In this document: positions 14,510 to 21,935 of the stretch, one piece after another
How the letters are laid out: each line of letters opens with the position of its first letter
How positions within the stretch are numbered: position 1 is the first letter of the stretch
Assembly: GCA_030432715.1 (NCBI GenBank)
Contig: JAUIML010000004.1
Span: forward strand, 1-51,019
Direction of reading: 5' to 3'
Origin: Acidimicrobiia bacterium
GTDB taxonomy: Bacteria > Actinomycetota > Acidimicrobiia > Acidimicrobiales > Aldehydirespiratoraceae
DNA: 51,019 nt
Notes under the pieces: generated by a model
The model's input: only the letters and a program-made list of their open reading frames with translations
Database searches by the model: none
Told to the model about the DNA's origin: nothing
Translations under genes and position numbers: made by a program

Positions 14510-16420
14510 TCAGCTGAGCGGACCGAAGGCTCGACACTTCTCCGGGGGAACCCCGATCGGGAAGGCCTCGTCGAAATCGCTCTCGATCCCTTCGAGCAGG
14601 CCGTTGACAGTGTCGCAGAGTTCGACCGCGGCCCCCCGCGAATCGAAGCGGTCGACGATCAGGTAGAAGTCGGAGTCGAGCGCGCCGGGTAGGCGGATCA
14701 GCTCCATCGACGGTGGCGCCTCGGGCGTCTCCTTCACGGGACCGAAATAGATGTTGGCTCGATCGACCACCGGGGGGATGCCGGGATCGATCAGGACGTT
14801 GCGGATCTGTTCGAGCAGACCGGCGAGGGTGAGTCCCTCGCCCGTCAAGGGCAGCTGCTCCGACGGGAAGTAGCTGTAGACGATTGCGAAGGCGCCAACC
14901 GGGGCCCGCCCGTCGGCGTTCTCCGCCTCCTCGCGGTCCTCGATCGCCTGGATCGCATCGGCCACCTCTGCCCGGGTGACCGTCTCTGTCCGGCCAGGGA
15001 GGGCCTCGCCGGGGCTCACGCTGATCACGAACTCGCCGTTGACCGCGTCCTCGAGTGGCAGCGACACGTTGGCCGCAATCGTCTCGGGGTCGTCGAACGT
15101 CTGCTGTGGGACCCCGTTGACCGAGATGGTCCAGATCGCCTGGTCGGCGGTGCTGCACCCCTCGCCGTAGGTCCAGTTGACGGTCCAGACGGTGCCGTCA
15201 TCGGGCGATGCGGTGATGTCACCGATCACGGGCGCGTCGCACTGGTCGGGCAGCTGCGCCGTGACACAGTTGCCGGCCGGGAGATCGGAGGTGAGCAGGC
15301 CCCCAGGGCTGGCAACGCCGACGATCACCGATTGGGTCGTCTGTCCGCTGTCCGGATCGTCGAAGACCGACTGGATGAAGAGGCACTTGGTCGTGCCGCC
15401 CTCCACCGCGAGCGGGAACGCGCGGTCCTGTGCTCCCAACTCCTCCAGGTCGGCCTCGGGAATCGGATCGAAGCGGCCGGCGGCGTAGAGCACGGGGTCG
15501 GCGCTGATGATCTGATAGCCCGACGGCGGGTTGGGGGGCGGCTCCCAGGTGATCGTCAGCTGGTCGACACCGGGGGTGACGGCGAACTCGGTGGGCGGCA
15601 GGGGCGCGGCGACGGGGTTGGCCACGACCGCCTCGATGTCGGCGGTCTGGGCGCGGAAGATCACGAGACCGCCGATGAGCAGGAGAAGGGCGAAGGCGGC
15701 CATCATCCACTTGGCGACGATCGGCTTCTGTTCGAACGTTGCGTCGACGAACGCTTCGGTCTCGCCACCCGACGTGGCGCCCAGGTAGGCGTCGCGCACG
15801 CCCGCCTTGCGACGGTAGGAAACCTGATACGGAAGGTGGGTCGACGACCCCACGATCATCGACTTCCGAGGGCGGATCTTGAGGAACGCCTCGGCGGTGC
15901 CGTCGGGCGGCACTTCGATCTCGCGAGGCGAGAGGGCGAACGACAGCTTCTCGTCGGGGTCGAGGGTGCGGAGGCGAACCACGAGATCCTCGGTGCCGCG
16001 GTTGTGCATTTCGACTCTCGCCTTGGCCCGCCAGCGACCGGCGGCGCGGGCCGGCAACACCTTGGCGGCGAGAAGGTTGATCGCCCCGAGGGTGAGTTCG
16101 CCCTCGGCGATCTCGGTGCGGTCGTCGTCTTCTCGCGACTGGGCCCGGATGGCGAACGGAATCTGACCGCTCGTGATCAGCGAGTCGTAGGGCGGCCGGA
16201 AGATGACGGTGGCCTCGGCGACGTCGCCGACGTAGACCGACACCTGGGCCGGGATCACCTCGGTGTAGGCGGCCGCTTCACCGAGCACCGAGAGGTCGTA
16301 CTCCTCGACGATGTCGCTCGTGTTGCGGATCCGCACCACGGTCATGACCTCACTGCCCGGCTCCACGACCGGGCGTTCGTCAGTGAGTGTTACGACAGGG
16401 TCCAACTCGGCCTTCTCCAT
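14510..16420 (-). CDS. Single-pass membrane protein with two cytoplasmic beta-sandwich domains (CisA-like adaptor candidate)
   Basis: A 636-aa protein without signal peptide. Residues ~10-100 and ~110-228 are two Ig/CARDB-like sandwiches (PGSEVMTVVRIRNTSDIVEEYDLSVLG; ARVEMHNRGTEDLVVRLR). KPIVAK leads into one membrane helix (~238-255, MMAAFALLLLIGGLVIF). The outer part contains an Fn3-like domain from ~270 (LPPTEFAVTPGVDQLTITWEPP) and a C-terminal domain of ~150 residues. The N-terminal half resembles a protein found in Streptomyces CIS clusters and often annotated 'hydrolytic protein'. The layout, cytoplasmic N-terminus plus one helix, matches that reported for the CIS membrane adaptor CisA. 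No catalytic motif is visible. Confidence 0.72.
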   Translation of the reverse strand: MEKAELDPVVTLTDERPVVEPGSEVMTVVRIRNTSDIVEEYDLSVLGEAAAYTEVIPAQVSVYVGDVAEATVIFRPPYDSLITSGQIPFAIRAQSREDDDRTEIAEGELTLGAINLLAAKVLPARAAGRWRAKARVEMHNRGTEDLVVRLRTLDPDEKLSFALSPREIEVPPDGTAEAFLKIRPRKSMIVGSSTHLPYQVSYRRKAGVRDAYLGATSGGETEAFVDATFEQKPIVAKWMMAAFALLLLIGGLVIFRAQTADIEAVVANPVAAPLPPTEFAVTPGVDQLTITWEPPPNPPSGYQIISADPVLYAAGRFDPIPEADLEELGAQDRAFPLAVEGGTTKCLFIQSVFDDPDSGQTTQSVIVGVASPGGLLTSDLPAGNCVTAQLPDQCDAPVIGDITASPDDGTVWTVNWTYGEGCSTADQAIWTISVNGVPQQTFDDPETIAANVSLPLEDAVNGEFVISVSPGEALPGRTETVTRAEVADAIQAIEDREEAENADGRAPVGAFAIVYSYFPSEQLPLTGEGLTLAGLLEQIRNVLIDPGIPPVVDRANIYFGPVKETPEAPPSMELIRLPGALDSDFYLIVDRFDSRGAAVELCDTVNGLLEGIESDFDEAFPIGVPPEKCRAFGPLS

Positions 16421-16434
16421 GGGGCAGCGGGCTC

Positions 16435-16440
16435 ACGGTA
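16435..16440 (-). promoter_or_regulatory. Likely -10 box (TACCGT) for the membrane-adaptor candidate
   Basis: TACCGT on the - strand, 14 bases before the ATG at 16420, in the 51-base gap behind wecB. It would let this gene be expressed apart from the polysaccharide genes. A TGTTCC 17 bases further upstream is a weak -35 candidate. Confidence 0.4.
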
Positions 16441-16471
16441 GCAAACCCCGGGAATTCGGAACACGAGCCCC

Positions 16472-17578
16472 TCAGGACGGCGGGAGATCGGTCGGGCGGG
16501 GCCGCTCGACCAGCGGAACCTCGAGCAGTGCGTCGATGATGCGGGCGGACGCCGCGCCGTCCCACAGTTCGGGCCGCGGGTGATCATCCTCGGAGGCCAG
16601 CGCCGCGGTCGCGGCCTCGACGATCGTCGCGGGATCGGTGCCGACCACCCGGTTCGATCCCTCCGTGACCGTGATGGGTCGCTCCGTGTTCTCTCGCAGG
16701 GTGAGACACGGCACACCGAGCATCGTGGTCTCCTCCTGCACCCCGCCCGAATCGGTGAGGACGAGCCGAGCACCGTCCTGCAGAGCGATGAAGTCGAGAT
16801 AGCCGGCCGGATCGATCAACGTGATGGAATCGTCGAGCGCGAACTGCTCGAGCATCGGTCGGGTACGAGGGTGAATCGGGAAGATCAAGGGGAGCTGGCT
16901 GGCGACGGCGCCGAGCGCCTCGGCGATCCCGGCAAAGACTGCCGGGTCGTCGACGTTCGACGGCCGATGCAGCGTGACAAGGCCGTACCCGCCGGCCGCG
17001 ACACCGAGATCGCGCAAGGTCGAGCGCTCGCGGGCCCGGTCGAGGTTGGCCAGCAACGTGTCGACCATGACATTGCCGACGAGGTGGATCTGATCGTCGC
17101 GATACCCCTCGGCCCGGAGGTTCGCGACCCCGTCGGCCGAGGGGGCGAAGAGGAAGTCACTCAGCCGATCGGTCACCACCCGGTTGATCTCCTCGGGCAT
17201 GTCCCAGTCGCGGCTGCGTAGACCAGCCTCCACATGGGCGACACGGATCCCGAGCTTGGCGGCCACGAGGCTGCAGGCGACCGTGCTGTTGACATCGCCC
17301 ACGACCACCACGACATCGACGTCACGTGCACCAAGCGCCTGTTCGAACGCCACCATGACTCCGGCGGTCTGCTCAGACTGCGTGCCGGAACCGACACCAA
17401 GGTTCACGTCGGGCTCGCGGATGCCGAGGTCCTGGAAGAAGACGTCGCTCATGTTGTGGTCGTAGTGCTGGCCGCTGTGGACCAGGGTCACGTCGATGCC
17501 ACGGCGCTCGGCCTCCCAGAGCACTGGGGCGACCTTCATGAAGTTGGGTCGAGCTCCCGCGACCAAGACCATGTGCAT
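16472..17578 (-). CDS. wecB: UDP-N-acetylglucosamine 2-epimerase (non-hydrolysing)
   Basis: A 368-aa WecB/MnaA family enzyme that converts UDP-GlcNAc to UDP-ManNAc. Motifs: N-terminal VLVAGARPNFMKVAPVL, HSGQHYD, VVVVGDVNST, HVEAGLRS, TLHRPSNVDD, and the active-site strand LTDSGGVQEE followed by LRENTERPIT. Length is typical. The ATG at 17578 is chosen because TAGCCT lies exactly 7 bases upstream (leaderless pattern); a longer frame runs to 17641 but overlaps the glycosyltransferase. With the dehydrogenase at 25255-26514 it would supply UDP-ManNAcA for the polysaccharide made by the neighbouring transferases. Confidence 0.95.
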   Translation of the reverse strand: MHMVLVAGARPNFMKVAPVLWEAERRGIDVTLVHSGQHYDHNMSDVFFQDLGIREPDVNLGVGSGTQSEQTAGVMVAFEQALGARDVDVVVVVGDVNSTVACSLVAAKLGIRVAHVEAGLRSRDWDMPEEINRVVTDRLSDFLFAPSADGVANLRAEGYRDDQIHLVGNVMVDTLLANLDRARERSTLRDLGVAAGGYGLVTLHRPSNVDDPAVFAGIAEALGAVASQLPLIFPIHPRTRPMLEQFALDDSITLIDPAGYLDFIALQDGARLVLTDSGGVQEETTMLGVPCLTLRENTERPITVTEGSNRVVGTDPATIVEAATAALASEDDHPRPELWDGAASARIIDALLEVPLVERPRPTDLPPS

Positions 17579-17585
17579 CCGGCGG

Positions 17586-17591
17586 AGGCTA
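17586..17591 (-). promoter_or_regulatory. -10 box (TAGCCT) of wecB, leaderless pattern
   Basis: TAGCCT on the - strand, followed by 7 bases and the ATG at 17578. It lies in the short gap after the glycosyltransferase stop (17601) and supports the chosen start. Confidence 0.5.
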
Positions 17592-17600
17592 GTGGCCCGG

Positions 17601-19883
17601 CTAGAGGAAGATCGCCTCGCGGTGGAACCCGGCAGCCACATCGGCGCAGCCCTTGAGGAACGTCTCGTCGTCGATCTTCCATGTGTGGGCGGTCACATCG
17701 GTGTGTCGGACCTGGCAGAAGTTGAACCGGTCGGCGCTGAACACGGTCAAGCCCCGCGCCTTGACCTCGTCGAGGAAGAGCGTGTCGGTACCCTGGGGAA
17801 CGGCCTGGAACTCGATGTCACCGACCATCGAACGGTCGGCCACGATGGTGCCGCCGACGACACGCGGCGCGTCGCGGAACTCGCGTCCGGGGAAGCGCAG
17901 CACCGTGCGGTCCTGACCCTCCATGTAGGCGAAGTAACACTGCTTCCCAGCGACAGCCGCACCCGAGTAGGGGAATGTCATCATCACGTCGGCGAGATAC
18001 TCGTCGCCGTAGTGGTCATCGTCGTCGAACTTGGCGAAGTACTCGCCGTCGGCCACCCGCAACGCCTCGTTGAGGCAATCCCCCAGGGTGGCTTCGCTCG
18101 AGACCTGGAGCACGCGGCTCCCCGGGACCCGAGCCTCGACCGATGCCAGCATGTCGGCGTCGAACCCCTCGTCGTTGGCGACGAACACGAGTTCCCGGTC
18201 GTCGTAGGTCTGCCGCAGATACGAGTCGATGACGTGGTCGAGTTGGGCGGGCCGGTTGCTCACGCAGATGACCGACACCCGCCGACGAGCCCGCTGCGCA
18301 GGCAGCCCCACGCGATCGAGCATCTCGTCGACGCGGTTGGCGTAGGTGTGGGCACGATGGACCAGGCGGTACCCGAGGTGGGTGTGGCGTTCCCGGGCAT
18401 CGGGCTCGTTGAGCACCCAGTCGACCAGGTCGGCCGTGCGCTCGGGGGTGTCGGTGGTGAGCACGGTGTCGCCCAGCATCTCCTCGATGCCGCGCGCCGG
18501 CGTGGAGATCACCGGGGTGGCGCAGGCGAGCAGCTCGAAGACCCGACGACTGAACATCGTCGGCGACTGGTCGACGCTGTTGACGTTGAGGAACGCGGCG
18601 TAGCGGCGATAGGCCGACACCATCTCGCTGTAGGGGAGGCTGCCCACCACGGCGTCGCGGAAGGGGGCGGGGAAACCGAGCGTCTCGGCGTCCGGGCCAT
18701 CGGCATACCGGTCGTAGATGTCGAGTACGCCACGGGCGAGAGGTGGGCGCAACAAGACATCGAAGTCCTCGCCCCGCTTGCCGTACTTGTCGCCCCGCCA
18801 ACTGCCCGCGAAGCAGACGCGACCCTCGAGATCGGCGCCACGGGCCCGGCCGACGGGATTGTGAAGCCTCGGCTGGGCCGCGAAGGCGAGGGTGCCGACC
18901 CGGTCGTGACCGAGTTCCCGGCGGTACGCGTCGACCATGTCGCGATCGGTGGTGAGGACCGTGTCGAACGTCCGGGCCGCAGGGAGGAACACGTCGAAGG
19001 CGACGGGATCCTCCTTGTTCCAGAAGACCGTCGGCACCCCTTGCCGTTGCATGGCCGCAACCACAGCCCGGATGTCGGCACCCTGGTCGGCGAAGTGGTT
19101 GAGCGTGTAGCTCCACCGACCGCGATTACCCCGCCACGCCGATTCGACGAAGAGCAGGTCGATGTCGGCGATCTGGTCTTCCCAGCCCGGACGATCGAGG
19201 GGGACCAGCTCGAACTCGGGAGCGAAGCAGTCGTGGGTGAACTCGTCGAGCACCGACGCCACTCGTAGATCGAGGGTCGGGTCGTCGTGCACCGCGGGGA
19301 GCTCGACGCGGGTGGGGCGGGACCGGCGCCTCCAGAGTTCGAGGAACACGCGCGGCAACCGGAGGATCTGCGATGGGCGGCGCACGACGTCGATGAGGGC
19401 CGCACCGATGCGGTACTGCGTGCTGTCGTGGGCCCGCTCGAGACTCGCGACCGTCTGCTTCGCCGCTCGGGTCGCGTCCTTCTTCAGCCGGTCGATCTGG
19501 GCTTCGGCCGTGCGTAGTTCGTCAGCCAGTCCGCTCGCCACGGTCAACGCCTGCGGGAGCAGCGCGGGCTCGCTCCCGTCGCCCTCCGAGACCCAGATTT
19601 CGACCGCGCCGGCGTGGCTGCCCAGTTCGACCCGCCGCCAGCCGACAGGCAGTGCATCGATCAGCGCGACGACGTCGACGGTCGGGTCGAGCCCGCCGGC
19701 CGGAACTCGCAACCGCATCAGACCACCGGGCTCGAGACAGGCGAGGGCCGGCTCGACGACGGCGAGCGTGGCGTCGACCGAGCCGCGGATCGTGAGCCGG
19801 CAGGTGGCGAGGCTGGCCGCGGCCACGGCGGCCGGCTCGACACGGTCGAAGTCGGCGGAACGGGTGGGGTCGAACTTCGGCAC
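17601..19883 (-). CDS. Two-domain glycosyltransferase (GT-B-like + GT2) with coiled coil
   Basis: About 760 aa. An N-terminal ~115-residue alpha/beta region is followed by a coiled coil (~116-153, LADELRTAEAQIDRLKKDATRAAKQTVASLERA). A basic amphipathic module comes next (YRIGAALIDVVRRPSQILRLPRVFLELWRRR). A CgeB-like GT-B half holds SRRVFELLACATPVISTPARGIEEML, and a C-terminal GT2 domain (~535-760) holds VSVICVSNRPAQLDHVIDSYLRQTYDDRELVFVAND and the acidic AKFDDDDHYGDEY. It probably adds two sugars in a row. GTG 19883 is preferred because TACAGT lies 7 bases upstream; GTG 19889 is the alternative. Expected at the inner membrane face. Confidence 0.88.
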   Translation of the reverse strand: MPKFDPTRSADFDRVEPAAVAAASLATCRLTIRGSVDATLAVVEPALACLEPGGLMRLRVPAGGLDPTVDVVALIDALPVGWRRVELGSHAGAVEIWVSEGDGSEPALLPQALTVASGLADELRTAEAQIDRLKKDATRAAKQTVASLERAHDSTQYRIGAALIDVVRRPSQILRLPRVFLELWRRRSRPTRVELPAVHDDPTLDLRVASVLDEFTHDCFAPEFELVPLDRPGWEDQIADIDLLFVESAWRGNRGRWSYTLNHFADQGADIRAVVAAMQRQGVPTVFWNKEDPVAFDVFLPAARTFDTVLTTDRDMVDAYRRELGHDRVGTLAFAAQPRLHNPVGRARGADLEGRVCFAGSWRGDKYGKRGEDFDVLLRPPLARGVLDIYDRYADGPDAETLGFPAPFRDAVVGSLPYSEMVSAYRRYAAFLNVNSVDQSPTMFSRRVFELLACATPVISTPARGIEEMLGDTVLTTDTPERTADLVDWVLNEPDARERHTHLGYRLVHRAHTYANRVDEMLDRVGLPAQRARRRVSVICVSNRPAQLDHVIDSYLRQTYDDRELVFVANDEGFDADMLASVEARVPGSRVLQVSSEATLGDCLNEALRVADGEYFAKFDDDDHYGDEYLADVMMTFPYSGAAVAGKQCYFAYMEGQDRTVLRFPGREFRDAPRVVGGTIVADRSMVGDIEFQAVPQGTDTLFLDEVKARGLTVFSADRFNFCQVRHTDVTAHTWKIDDETFLKGCADVAAGFHREAIFL

Positions 19884-19890
19884 CCGCACG

Positions 19891-19896
19891 ACTGTA
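19891..19896 (-). promoter_or_regulatory. -10 box (TACAGT) of the two-domain glycosyltransferase, leaderless pattern
   Basis: TACAGT on the - strand, then 7 bases to GTG 19883. It lies in the gap behind the methyltransferase stop at 19949. Confidence 0.45.
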
Positions 19897-19948
19897 GAGG
19901 ACCGACCGGGCGATCCCGCCTCTCGTCCGAGCAGACGAACGGAACCGC

Positions 19949-20758
19949 TCAGCGGGTGGGCAGGAGCCGCCGCACCCACCGTCGCACCGGCGCGAGGACG
20001 CGGCCGACGGGTGTGCGGCGCACCCGGGTGCGCAACGACTCGGGCGGCGACGAGTAGCGGCGGTCGGCGTCGAGGCAGGCCTCGACGGCGGCGAGTCGGA
20101 GCGGAGACGAAACCGGTGGACTCTTCGTCGGCCATTCCTCCATCACCGCCCACGACATTCCCGGTCGGGCCAACAGCACCCGCTCGGCGGTGGGGAACAC
20201 CCGCACGATGTCGTCCGCCTCGAAGCGCCGACAGTGGCCCGAATAGATGGGCTCGGGTTCCTCGTAGGGCACAGTCATGATCAGCTGCCCACCGCACACG
20301 CGACGAAGCTCGGCCAGCCCGGCGGCGAACACGCCGTCGGGCACGTGCTCGAGCACCTCCATGCAGGTGACCACGTCGAAGTGGTCATCGGGGAACGGCA
20401 GCTCGGCCACGCTCACGTCGACCCGTTCGATATCGGCTGTGAGCTCGACGTACTTGTTGAAGCGCACGGGATCGGCACCGTGGACCGCCTCGTAGCGACC
20501 CGTCGACGCGATCGCGTTGATGAACTGGCCCGCGCCGAGGCCGACGTCGAGGAACCGGCCGCCCGGATGCACCGCTCCGAGCACGAAGCCGATCCGGAGC
20601 CAGTCGTGGCGGGTGTACCAGCCGCCCCGGTCCTCCGGGTCCGTGCCGTGGAGTTGGATGTAGGCGTCGCGCACCGATGCGACCGCACCCGGCAGAGGCA
20701 AGCGGCGCAGCGGCACCACCGTGCGAAACGGCGAGGCGGAATCGAACGATGCGGTCAT
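19949..20758 (-). CDS. Class I SAM-dependent methyltransferase
   Basis: A 269-aa methyltransferase. The SAM-binding glycine loop is FLDVGLGAGQFINAI, the acidic post-loop is VHGADPVRFNKY, and motif IV-like FDVVTCMEVLEHVPDG follows. The C-terminus is very basic (RTRVRRTPVGRVLAPVRRWVRRLLPTR) and may bind membrane or partner enzymes. The ATG at 20758 lies 16 bases after the stop of the upstream glycosyltransferase, so they are co-transcribed. It probably methylates a sugar or caps the polysaccharide chain; the substrate cannot be read from sequence. Confidence 0.88.
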   Translation of the reverse strand: MTASFDSASPFRTVVPLRRLPLPGAVASVRDAYIQLHGTDPEDRGGWYTRHDWLRIGFVLGAVHPGGRFLDVGLGAGQFINAIASTGRYEAVHGADPVRFNKYVELTADIERVDVSVAELPFPDDHFDVVTCMEVLEHVPDGVFAAGLAELRRVCGGQLIMTVPYEEPEPIYSGHCRRFEADDIVRVFPTAERVLLARPGMSWAVMEEWPTKSPPVSSPLRLAAVEACLDADRRYSSPPESLRTRVRRTPVGRVLAPVRRWVRRLLPTR

Positions 20759-20774
20759 CGGGGCACCGGCCGAC

Positions 20775-21935
20775 TCATCCGAGTACCGACCTGACCGCAT
20801 CGAAGAAGCGCCGCGAGATAGCCTCGGGACTGTTGGCCTCGGCGAACCGCGCCACCGCAGCGGCGGTCTCGGCCGGATCGCGCGCCAGAAGGCGACGGAC
20901 GGCGTCGACGAGACCATCGGCGTCGCCAGGCGGGAACAGCTCCCCGATCTCCGGGGTGACGGTCTCGGTGAACGTGCCGAGCTGGGGCCCGACGATCGGC
21001 AGACCGAACGCGACGGCGAGCAGCCCCGCGCTGCTGTTGAGGCCGCCCACGTAGGGCAACACGGCGTAGTCGGCCGCTCGCATGTACATCTGCACTTCCT
21101 CGACCGGGATGCGGCGGGCGGCGATGAGCAGGTTTGGGTGACGGTCGGCCATCTCCTCGAGGGCGACACGAGTCTCCTCGTCGAAGGGAGAGCCCGCGAC
21201 CACGAACCGGTGGCCGGCATCGAGGCGATCCGATGCCTCGGCGAGGACATCGATTCCCTTGTAGCCGCGCAACGCGCCGAATAACACGCCGACCCGGTCG
21301 GACTGGCGGAGGTCCAGCTCGAATCGTGCCTCGGCCCGGGTGACATGGTCGGGGTAGACGCCGTTGTAGCTCGGGATCGGCACATGCACGAGTCGGTCGT
21401 CGACCGGAAGGGTGTAGTGCTCGGCCACCTGCTCGACGGTGCGCCGGCCGAGCACGTGGACAACGTCGACCTCGTCGCAGAGCCACTGGCGCAGTCGGGC
21501 GTCGGCCTCCGGAAACCGACACTCGTGGGGCAGCACGTTGTGCACGCTCCACAGGAGTCGTACGTCGCGGGCCTTCGCCGCGGTGAGGATCTCGATCGCT
21601 CGGTCGACGGCGGACTCGGCTGCGGCCGCCGACTCGGCTTCGGAGGTGACCGGCCGGGTCCAGTGGAGGTGCAACGCGATGGGATGGGGCCATCGCAGTC
21701 CGTCGAAGGTCTCCAGGTCGAGAGTGGGCACCACGGCCACTCCGAACTCGTCGCAATTTCGGTAGAGCAGCTGTTGGTAGGGGTTGCCGCGGGCCGGCGG
21801 CGTGTAGATCAACACGAGTGGGTCGTGGCCGGTGGCCTCGCCGGCGTCGATGGCGCGGCGTGTGGCCGCGGCCACCGACTCGGCCAGGAACTCACGTCGC
21901 TGCGCAAAGCGGGAATAGCGGAGATCGGCGCTCAT
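20775..21935 (-). CDS. Glycosyltransferase, GT4-like GT-B fold
   Basis: A 386-aa enzyme. The acceptor-binding half contains IALHLHWTRP and LLWSVHNVLPHE. The nucleotide-sugar half has VGVLFGALRGYKGIDVLAEA, FVVAGSP, and the donor-binding strand YAVLPYVGGLNSSAGLLAVAFGLPIVGP. The ATG at 21935 overlaps the stop of the next upstream glycosyltransferase (ATGA), so the two are translationally coupled. It has no signal peptide or membrane helix. Donor and acceptor are unknown. Confidence 0.9.
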   Translation of the reverse strand: MSADLRYSRFAQRREFLAESVAAATRRAIDAGEATGHDPLVLIYTPPARGNPYQQLLYRNCDEFGVAVVPTLDLETFDGLRWPHPIALHLHWTRPVTSEAESAAAAESAVDRAIEILTAAKARDVRLLWSVHNVLPHECRFPEADARLRQWLCDEVDVVHVLGRRTVEQVAEHYTLPVDDRLVHVPIPSYNGVYPDHVTRAEARFELDLRQSDRVGVLFGALRGYKGIDVLAEASDRLDAGHRFVVAGSPFDEETRVALEEMADRHPNLLIAARRIPVEEVQMYMRAADYAVLPYVGGLNSSAGLLAVAFGLPIVGPQLGTFTETVTPEIGELFPPGDADGLVDAVRRLLARDPAETAAAVARFAEANSPEAISRRFFDAVRSVLG

